From contig JBGTKH010000336.1 in the NCBI GenBank assembly GCA_041744735.1, positions 1 through 5,669 of the forward strand: a DNA stretch of 5,669 bases. The letters run 5' to 3'. Source of the DNA: JBGTKH01 sp041744735. GTDB taxonomy: Bacteria; Planctomycetota; Planctomycetia; Pirellulales; Pirellulaceae. A program made the position numbers and the translations under genes. Under the pieces are notes generated by a model. The model had not been told where the DNA came from, did no database searches, and worked only from the letters and a program-made list of their open reading frames with translations. Shown here in pieces: positions 1 through 5,669 of the stretch. How positions within the stretch are numbered: the stretch's first letter is position 1; every line of letters starts with the position of its first letter.

Positions 1-1
1 C

Positions 2-197
2 AACCGACGGCGCTGCGTGGTCCGCGTGCTGGTCGAGATGCTCGCGCCGTACAAGGGGCGAGTTTACGATCCGTGCTACGGCTCGGCCGGCATGTTCGTG
101 CAGAGCGAAAAGTTCGTCGAAGAGCATGGCGGGCGGATCGGCGACATCGCGGTCTACGGGCAGGAGTCCAACTCGACGACGCGGCGGCTAGCGATGA
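2..197 (+). repeat. Direct repeat, left copy (hsdM motif-I segment)
   Basis: This 196-bp segment recurs at 754-949 at a constant offset of 752 with no gaps. By hand I count 11 mismatches, about 94% identity. The match ends sharply on the right after GCGATGA. On the left it reaches the window edge, and position 1 already differs from 753, so its true left limit is uncertain. The two copies bracket the ORF6N gene. Confidence 0.9.
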
Positions 198-265
198 AGA
201 TTGAATACTCGGAGGTGGTCACAATTTGTGGTGTTGTACGGTGTGCGTACCAAAAGGTTGAATGA
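2..265 (+). pseudogene. hsdM: hsdM fragment 1 (type I RM DNA methylase, motif-I region)
   Basis: This is a remnant of the modification subunit of a type I restriction-modification enzyme, which transfers a methyl group from S-adenosylmethionine to adenine N6. The frame is open from the window edge. A GTG at 17 is not a credible true start, because the family has well over 100 residues before this point. The stretch VEMLAPYKGRVYDPC, then GSAGMF, then VYGQESNSTTRRLAM matches the HsdM core around the AdoMet-binding motif I. Motif I here reads DPCYGSAG, where the family normally has DPCCGSGG or a close variant. HsdM-like sequence stops near 197. The frame then runs through unrelated codons to a stop at 265, out of frame with the following ORF6N gene. 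Only about 65 of roughly 500 residues remain, so it cannot be functional. It may be the tail of a longer piece to the left of the window. Confidence 0.8.
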
Positions 266-743
266 GCAGATCAAGAGAAACCAGACGCGGTTTCCGGGCG
301 ATTTCATGTTCCAACTGACGGCAGAGGAGAAAGCGGAGGTGGTCGCAAATTGCGACCACCTCTCCAAACTCAGATTCTCGCCGACGCTGCCCTACGTCTT
401 GACCGAGCACGGCGTCGTCATGGCGGCCAGCGTGCTGAACTCGCCGCGAGCGGTCGAGGTCAGCGTGTTCGTCGTGCGAGCGTTCGTGAAGCTGCGGCAA
501 CTGGTGCTGGCTCACAAGGACTTGGCCGGCAAACTCGATCAGCTCGAACGCAAGGTCGGCAGCCACGACGAGGCGATCAAGCAACTCGTCGCCGCCATCC
601 GCCAACTCATGGCACCGCCCGATCCGCCGAAAAATCAAATGGGCTTTCACGCGATACGCGACTCCGCCAAGGAGAAGACTGAGCCGTCCAAACCGACCGC
701 CTCGGTGAAGCCGCCAAAACGCCGGAGACGCACCGATGCTTGA
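201..743 (+). CDS. ORF6N (KilA-N-like) domain protein, 5'-truncated
   Basis: Putative DNA-binding protein of the ORF6N family, which is common in phages, plasmids and beside type I RM genes (RhuM-like). Recognisable family stretches are LYGVRTKRLNEQIKRN and RFPGDFMFQLTAEE (about residues 13-43), LPYVLTEHGVVMAASVLNS (about 64-82) and VVRAFVKLRQL. A predicted coiled coil follows (HKDLAGKLDQLERKVGSHDEAIKQLVAAIRQLMAPP, about 105-140), then a basic tail (KPPKRRRR). Family members usually have some 25-30 more residues before LYGV, including a conserved LDxDLAxLYGV element. Here only LYGV survives, directly after the hsdM fragment. The listed start at 201 is a TTG chosen because the frame is open from there; GTG at 231 is the other candidate, and neither has a clear ribosome-binding site. 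The stop overlaps the next frame by 8 bp. It is probably a defective remnant, although the frame is uninterrupted and a short product is possible. Confidence 0.7.
   Translation: MNTRRWSQFVVLYGVRTKRLNEQIKRNQTRFPGDFMFQLTAEEKAEVVANCDHLSKLRFSPTLPYVLTEHGVVMAASVLNSPRAVEVSVFVVRAFVKLRQLVLAHKDLAGKLDQLERKVGSHDEAIKQLVAAIRQLMAPPDPPKNQMGFHAIRDSAKEKTEPSKPTASVKPPKRRRRTDA
336..362. repeat. 27-bp perfect palindrome inside the ORF6N gene
   Basis: Arms GAGGTGGTCGCAA (336-348) and TTGCGACCACCTC (350-362) are exact reverse complements around a single central A at 349. It lies in codons for EVVANCDHL, a segment that many ORF6N proteins share in similar form, so part of the symmetry may come from the protein sequence. 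A close copy of the left arm, GAGGTGGTCACAA, lies at 212-224 just upstream of the surviving ORF6N codons. The site could be an operator, a DNA hairpin or a recombination point; the sequence alone does not decide. Confidence 0.7.
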
Positions 744-1185
744 ACGACTCGATAACCGACGGCGATTTGTGGTCCGCGTGCGGGTCGAGATGCTCGCGCC
801 GAACAAGGGGCGAGTCTACGATCCCTGCTGCGGTTCGGCCGGCATGTTCGTGCCGAGCGAAAAGTTCGTCGAAGAGCATGGCGGGCGGATCGGCGACATC
901 GCGGTCTACGGGCAGGAGTCCAACTCGACGACGCGGCGGCTGGCGATGATGAACCTGGCCATTCGCGGCATCGAAGCAGACCTCGGCCCCGAGCACGCCG
1001 ACACGTTCCGCCGCGACCTGCACAAAGACCTCAAGGCCGATGACGTGCTGGCCAATCCGCCCTTCAACAATTCGGACTGGCACCGCAGCGACGAGGACGT
1101 GCGGTAAAAGTACGGCCTGTCCCCCCCAAGGGGACGCGAACTTCGCCTGAGTGCAGCACTTCTTCCACCGTCACATCACCCCAAC
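736..1185 (+). pseudogene. hsdM: hsdM fragment 2 (motifs I and IV, then decayed)
   Basis: Second remnant of a type I RM adenine-N6 methylase. The open part runs from ATG 736 to a TAA at 1105-1107 (123 aa). It holds motif I DPCCGSAGMF (residues 29-38) and the catalytic motif NPPF (107-110, in VLANPPFNNSDW). After DEDVR the family expects a Trp, and a TAA stands there. The next codons read KYG and then a run of seven C (1121-1127). Beyond a net frameshift, HsdM-like codons resume in another frame at 1142: NFA, then a TGA at 1148-1150 where Trp is expected, then VQHFFH. So there are two Trp-to-stop changes plus a frameshift. The N-terminal third and the whole C-terminal half are gone. The ATG overlaps the ORF6N stop by 8 bp, and the codons before 754 (MLERLD) are not HsdM-like. 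Non-functional as a methylase. Confidence 0.85.
754..949 (+). repeat. Direct repeat, right copy (hsdM motif-I segment)
   Basis: Partner of the copy at 2-197. This copy continues into genuine downstream hsdM sequence (MNLAIRGIEADLGPEHADTF), whereas the left copy breaks off into ORF6N-related DNA. The right copy therefore preserves the ancestral arrangement at its 3' side, and the left copy is the interrupted one. Confidence 0.9.
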
Positions 1186-1295
1186 GTTGTCGTTGCTGCA
1201 AAAGAAATACGAATTACGGAGTTGCAAGCGTTTCAGCCTGATGTAGCATCAACCTTGCGGATTATGGCTCTGCTTAGATAGGATGACCTGGGATC
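1186..1295 (+). other. Leader region ahead of ORF A
   Basis: Short non-genic stretch between the last HsdM-like codons and ORF A. It is more AT-rich than its neighbours. A possible but weak promoter is TTGCAA (1222-1227), a 16-bp spacer and TAGCAT (1244-1249), with four of six consensus matches in each box. AGGA at 1280-1283 lies 12 bases before the ORF A start, a long spacing for a ribosome-binding site; GGGA at 1290-1293 is too close. A 31-codon open reading from GTT 1186 to TAG 1279-1281 resembles no protein I know and is probably chance. Confidence 0.3.
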
Positions 1296-2303
1296 ATGGC
1301 ATTTCAGACTGACGCACCATTCGCCGTTTTCCTCCGCAGCACCGCACGCACGGCGGTAGCAGAAGAATCCGCGCCTGCTGTGAATTTTCTTCTCGAAGAG
1401 CGACTCCCGGTGCCCCGTGAACAAGCGTTCCTGACGACCACTCCCGGTCCGGCTCCGACGGGATGGGATATTCCGTCGTGGTGGCAGACATTTGGAAATC
1501 ACTACAGCGATTCCGTGGCACTTCCTGTGCGCCGCGCGCCGGACATCTCGACCTTCGCTGCCGTGAATCAGGAAAATCATCTAGCCATCGAATCCCATCA
1601 AGATGTCGTGCGGATCGAGTCGCTCAAGGCATTGCATCAGCGCTTTCCGGGAGACTTCGACTCCCCATCCGACCTTGCTGCCGAACTTCGCAATCTCATT
1701 CGTTCAAGACAACCCGGCCAGTCGGGCACCTGCAGCGACGACCAGCGCAGCCGATTGGCGTCGTGGTTGGAGGATCTGAACAAGAGACGCGATGCGCGTC
1801 CGGCGTTTGCAGCCCCGTTCGGTGAAGTCGAACACTTGCTGGCCGCTCCCGACTGCGCCACGCAATTGCGGAATGTGCTTGGTCTCGCCCATTTCGGTGG
1901 TTCGCCGTCCAAGCCCTTGCCCGTGGTCTTGTGCCGTTATAATCTTGCGCGTGTCGAACGTGCGGCGCGAAAGGCGAAAGTTACGGCATGGGCGGCAGTT
2001 CCAACAGTGCTCGAAGCCGGAGGTTTCTCTGGGCCTGGTGCGTCATTCTTCCCGTTCCCGATGGCCGCGGCGGACAGCAACCCATTTGGATTCGGTGTTA
2101 CGATTAACTTTGCCGAGGATGGTGGATTGGATTTCAAATCAGAGCTCTTGCACTTCCGGCTCGACTACACTTTGGAAGATTTCGTCATGGTAGGCGACCT
2201 TACCGACGAAATAACCACTGCCCAACTATCAGCCGCCCGTCAGCAACATTTTGGATTGTTGGAGACGGACTTTCGCTTTCGTACCGACGTGTCATCACCA
2301 TGA
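1296..2303 (+). CDS. ORF A: uncharacterised 335-aa protein, first gene of the A-B pair
   Basis: I do not recognise this protein. ATG 1296 is the first possible start, because an in-frame TGA lies at 1284-1286. There is no signal peptide or membrane segment, so it is probably cytoplasmic. Residues 1-95 are rich in Pro, Ala and aromatic residues (GWDIPSWWQTF at 56-66). Residues 100-165 look helical and charged (RIESLKALHQRFPGDF, RSRLASWLEDLNKRR). Residues 175-240 may form a folded core: EVEHLLAAP, then CATQLRNVLGLAHF (187-200), then the hydrophobic strand LPVVLCRYNLARV (208-220), and AAVPTVLEAGG (233-243). Residues 250-300 hold FFPFP and FKSELLHFRLDYTLEDFVMVGD. No nuclease, helicase, methylase, NTPase or HsdS-like recognition motif is visible. 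It overlaps ORF B by 4 bp (ATGA), so the two are most likely translated together. Coding potential is supported by its length and by the tight overlap. A role in defence is inferred only from position between hsdM and hsdR remnants. Confidence 0.8.
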   Translation: MAFQTDAPFAVFLRSTARTAVAEESAPAVNFLLEERLPVPREQAFLTTTPGPAPTGWDIPSWWQTFGNHYSDSVALPVRRAPDISTFAAVNQENHLAIESHQDVVRIESLKALHQRFPGDFDSPSDLAAELRNLIRSRQPGQSGTCSDDQRSRLASWLEDLNKRRDARPAFAAPFGEVEHLLAAPDCATQLRNVLGLAHFGGSPSKPLPVVLCRYNLARVERAARKAKVTAWAAVPTVLEAGGFSGPGASFFPFPMAAADSNPFGFGVTINFAEDGGLDFKSELLHFRLDYTLEDFVMVGDLTDEITTAQLSAARQQHFGLLETDFRFRTDVSSP

Positions 2304-4689
2304 ATGAAGCCCTTCAACGCTGGCGCGAAGAGTTCGCGCGGGAACCGGACACCGCCTTCGACCGACTGGTGCGCGGTCTCGTTCCGTTGGGGGCGGCCGG
2401 CCAGCTTTCGTTTGGCGAAGTCCTTGATGGCCTCTTCGAGCCGGGAGATACGGCGCTCGACACCGCTGCAGCACGCTGGTTGGAACGGCACATCCTCGGA
2501 CTGCTGCCGGACGGCACATCGCTGCATCGTTGGGTGGCGGTTCTGGAGGAATACTTCCGGGGCATCGCGGCGATGGAACTGCCGAAGACCGGCGAGATCC
2601 TCCGCCGCCAGCACAAACGCATCCGGCTTTGGCTGCATGGCTTCTACGAAGGCCCGGATCGTGACCCGGAAGGCTCGTACCTCCTCGCTCTCACCCGCGC
2701 TCAAGACAGCCAGCAGTTCTCACCCCTTTGGCGGAGTCTGATTCTTGGGGACGAACTTGCGGGGCGATCGTATCTTGGCATCGGCATCCTCGGCTTTCGC
2801 AAGATGCCCGAACAGGATCGCCGCGAAGCTGCGGATGTTCCGGAGGGACTGGTTCAGGCCTTGGTTGAACTCGGGGACAAGCCGGGAACCGGTCAGGCCA
2901 AATGGAAGCAAACCATGCGCAGCCTGTTCGCCACCTACCGGCGAAGCGAGAGCTACTGGGTCGACCATCTGGCACCGCTGCTACCGCACTATACGCAACC
3001 GTCAAACGCTCGCGAGTGGCTTTCGGCGCTGCTGCCGGGAATCCCCAAGTGGCGACCGCCGATAGCGGAGACTCTGGTTCCGGTGCGAAGAACGACCAAA
3101 GTCCCTGTTCCTGTTTCACGGGAATGGGCTAAACGTGTCCGGGACAACGCGGACCTATGCGACGCGCCCGAGTTTTCCGCATTCCTGGACCAGCATCGCG
3201 CCTATGTCGAAACGACTGGCGACCCGGAATACATCAACAAGACCTTCAACAATCTGTCCACAGCCATCATCCGTGCCGACAGCGGGCGTTCGGATTACGC
3301 ACTGTCCTTAATCGAAGAAGCCTTGGAATGGGCACCTTGGAATCCACACAACTGGACTTCCTACGCCATCGTGCTCTGTAGCGCGCATCGCGAGGAAGAC
3401 GCCATCAGCGCCCTTTGGGAAGCGCGGCATCGGTTCGCTTGGAATCCCTTCATCCGCACCGAACTCGGCCGCATTCTGCGTGAGAATGGCGACCTGACCG
3501 CTTCCGAGGGAGTGCTCCGCGAAGCGGTCGGCCATTTCCCGAGCGATGTCGTCTGCCGAACTGCATTGGCCCAGACGCTGCGGGCGATGGAACGGTTTGA
3601 AGATGCTCGCGACGTCTATGAGCAAGCCTGCCGTGACTTTCTCGATGATGTGATCTGCCGAAAGGGATTGGCGGATTTGCTGATCGATTTGGACGACGCG
3701 GACGGAGCCGAACGCATCTATCGCGAGGTTTTGGAAGTCGATGAACGTGACCGATATGCGAGAGGTGGCCTAGCCCGCGCTTTGTCGATCCGCAGCGCCA
3801 GAACCCGCGACGCCGAACTCCGAGACAAAGCCAAGGGCCTCTTGGAAGAGCTGGCATACGAGGGAAACCACGACGCGCGAAGCCGTCTGCAAGATTTCGA
3901 CGAGCAGTGGGAACGAGCGACGACCGATCCGACGTTGACGTTTCGGCGAGAGACGGGAGAATTACCGCCGCCGGCCCGCCGGGAACAGCAGGGCCGTGCG
4001 ATGGCGGCCATGAGCGTCGCCGAGCGACTGGGTCGGGCGATGATCCTCCTCTGGCAAGCCGAGCGTGCCACAGACGCGACCGTGAGGTCTTCGCTGTGTA
4101 CACCGGCAACCGCACTGCTCGATCTGCGCGAAGACAAGATCGACGATGACCTGCTGGCCGCGTTCGTGGAAACACGCGGCCTGATCTTGCTCGCGAGCGG
4201 CGATGCGCGAAGTGCGCTGGACTATTTTCAAGAGCAGATTCGTTGCTACGGACGGGGCGGCTGGATCGGCATCCGCCTCGGCAAACAGCGTGCCCGCATT
4301 CTCCTCGGCGAGCCCGGAGATGCCGACGACGCCGTCGAAGCTCCCAGTTCCCAGATCGCACGCTTCGCGCTGCATGTGGCGTGCGTCATTCAGGCATTGG
4401 CCGCCTCTCCGCAGGAATCAGAGGTCCGCGACCTCCTCAAATCGCTCTATCCCCGCGCCGCCGAGTTCGCCGCGCGCGTCCGACCGGATGACCAAGGGGG
4501 ACTCGCCATCGAAAGCGGTGCCGAGATGCTCGGTGCCTTCCTGCAAACCCGCTGGTTCCGCCCCGCCGGTGTTCAATCCGTCGAGGACTTGGACCGCCCC
4601 GAAGCGTTGCACGCGGTCATCGAGCGTATCAACAACACCCGGACGGACACGTTCGACGTGATCTCCAACTCGACGATGGCACAGGCGGC

Positions 4690-4693
<4 letters not shown>
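2300..4693 (+). CDS. ORF B: 797-aa tetratricopeptide-repeat protein, partner of ORF A
   Basis: Large soluble protein with three parts. Residues 1-300 form a region I cannot assign, mostly helical with many Trp and aromatics (RRQHKRIRLWLHGFYEGPDR at 102-121, then SYLLALTRAQD, then SYLGIGILGFRKMP at 157-170). Residues about 316-495 hold five to six TPR units in register of about 34 residues, for example YALSLIEEALEWAPWNP, EDAISALWEARHRFAWNP, FEDARDVYEQAC and DGAERIYREVLEVDERD; such arrays bind partner proteins or peptides. Residues 500-797 are again helical with a likely further TPR-like hairpin (FVETRGLILLASGDARSALDYFQEQI, about 622-647). No Walker, nuclease or protease motif is seen, and no signal peptide or membrane span. 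ATG 2300 overlaps the ORF A stop as ATGA and lacks a clear ribosome-binding site, which suggests translational coupling. The stop is followed at once by an hsdR remnant. It may be a scaffold or sensor working with ORF A. TPR identity is secure; function is unknown. Confidence 0.88.
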
Positions 4694-5108
<415 letters not shown>

Positions 5109-5431
5109 TTTACGAGGACCGCGGAGCGGAATGGAGCCGCGCAATCAAACCGATTGCAGACGCGATTTTGCTGAGCGCGGAGGTGATCGTGTCTTGAGCG
5201 TGCAATCGCTCCAGTCCAAACAGCACAGGAGGGCGTGTCCTCAGTCATTTGAGTGGAAACGTTCAGTGCGTCAGTCCGGCACACCGACGCGAGCTAGCTG
5301 ATGCGGCAGACTGCCGACCCAGTCTGTCTCTCCAATCGTTGGTTTTTCGGCGCACCTCGTAACGCGAACACACCATACAGCTTGCCTGCTTCCTCGGTGA
5401 CGGGCACTCGCAAGTGGTCAACACTCCTGCG
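5109..5431. other. Intergenic stretch between hsdR remnant and copper ATPase
   Basis: No convincing gene on either strand. A 33-codon open reading (GAC 5096 to TGA 5195-5197, peptide start DINLIYEDRGAEWSRAI) could be the tail of an unknown gene joined to the hsdR fragment, but I cannot identify it. Small hairpins occur at 5141-5157 (GCAATC / GATTGC) and 5305-5328. No tRNA, CRISPR repeat or insertion-sequence end was seen. Confidence 0.5.
5305..5328. terminator. Possible weak terminator hairpin between convergent genes
   Basis: CAGACTG (5307-5313), a 6-base loop and CAGTCTG (5320-5326) pair perfectly and can extend by a G-T and a G-C pair. It sits between the plus-strand hsdR remnant and the minus-strand ATPase, where a shared terminator would be expected. 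The nearest T-run on the plus strand (5343-5347) is about 15 bases beyond the stem and none follows on the minus strand, so support is weak. Confidence 0.2.
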
Positions 5432-5669
5432 TCACAGCCTCACGTTCCGCAGACGCAGGGCGTTGCTGATGACCGAGACGGAACTTAGGCTCATCGCGGC
5501 ACCGGCGATGATCGGGCTGAGCAGCAAACCGAAGAACGGGTAAAGCACCCCCGCCGCCACCGGAATCCCCAGCGCGTTGTAGAGGAACGCGAAGAATAGG
5601 TTCTGCCGGATGTTCCACATGGTGGCGCGACTGAGGTGGATGGCTTTGGCAATGCCGCGGAGGTCGCCT
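5432..5669 (-). CDS. copA: Cu(I)-exporting P1B-type ATPase, C-terminal 78 residues (partial)
   Basis: C-terminal end of a heavy-metal-transporting P-type ATPase. The gene continues past the right window edge, so its start is not visible. The frame read from the edge gives GDLRGIAKAIHLSRATMWNI, then RQNLFFAFLYNALGIPVAAG, then VLYPFFGLLLSPIIAGAAMS, then LSSVSVISNALRLRNVRL and a TGA (complement of 5432-5434). Two membrane helices are visible. The first carries the YN pair (FLYNALGIP) and the last carries MSLSS; together with a CPC motif in an earlier helix, these define Cu(I)-specific P1B-1 pumps. The protein sits in the inner membrane and exports cytoplasmic copper with ATP hydrolysis. Silver transport is also possible, since the families are hard to separate from this end. 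The visible part is intact and typical. It is convergent with, and unrelated to, the RM remnant region. Confidence 0.9.
   Translation of the reverse strand, partial: GDLRGIAKAIHLSRATMWNIRQNLFFAFLYNALGIPVAAGVLYPFFGLLLSPIIAGAAMSLSSVSVISNALRLRNVRL

Noticed and set aside
219..806. 195-codon open frame on the minus strand opposite the ORF6N gene
   Set aside because: Arg/His/Ser-rich composition typical of an antisense shadow in GC-rich DNA, and it lies opposite a recognisable ORF6N reading.
607..1083. 158-codon minus-strand frame across the ORF6N end and hsdM fragment 2
   Set aside because: Lies opposite well-recognised HsdM sequence, with no protein-like features of its own.
1186..1281. 31-codon open reading before ORF A as a possible leader peptide or hsdS remnant
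   Set aside because: It has no start codon or ribosome-binding site of its own and resembles no HsdS or other family; a run this long can occur by chance.
3450..4361. 303-codon open frame on the minus strand inside ORF B
   Set aside because: Extremely Arg-rich, with no recognisable domain, and entirely opposite clear TPR codons. Considered a shadow of ORF B.
5141..5157. Hairpin GCAATC / GATTGC in the intergenic region
   Set aside because: A 6-bp AT-containing stem with no T-run and no neighbouring partner copy; expected by chance in this length.
5301..5543. 80-codon plus-strand frame near the right end
   Set aside because: Its second half is antisense to the conserved end of the copper ATPase, and no family resemblance is visible.

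Overview
The window reads as an accessory (defence-island type) stretch of a fairly GC-rich bacterial chromosome or plasmid. Nothing fixes the taxon. The codon use, the ORF6N protein and the style of the copper ATPase would suit a GC-rich Gram-negative such as a planctomycete or proteobacterium, but that is only an impression.

Layout, left to right. Positions 2-1185 hold two decayed pieces of a type I restriction-modification methylase gene (hsdM). Both include the motif-I region and together they form a 196-bp direct repeat, about 94% identical. Between them lies a 5'-truncated gene for an ORF6N (KilA-N-like) DNA-binding protein. The second hsdM piece runs past the catalytic NPPF motif and then dies through Trp-to-stop changes and a frameshift. 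Positions 1296-4693 hold two complete, tightly overlapping genes: a 335-aa protein I do not recognise (here ORF A) and a 797-aa protein with about six tetratricopeptide repeats (ORF B). Positions 4690-5108 hold a fragment of the type I restriction subunit gene (hsdR), frameshifted by one missing base. About 320 bp with no clear gene follows. The right edge carries, on the minus strand, the last 78 codons of a Cu(I)-transporting P-type ATPase that continues beyond the window.

How the parts relate. The hsdM and hsdR remnants lie in the usual order and on the same strand, with no hsdS between them. ORF A and ORF B occupy that place. They overlap by ATGA, so they are probably co-translated and may work as a pair. 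They are intact while everything around them from the RM locus is broken. The most interesting reading is that A-B is a self-standing accessory module, possibly anti-phage, carried in the cargo position of type I RM loci and kept after the RM genes decayed. Its function cannot be read from the sequence. The copper ATPase is unrelated to this module and faces it convergently.
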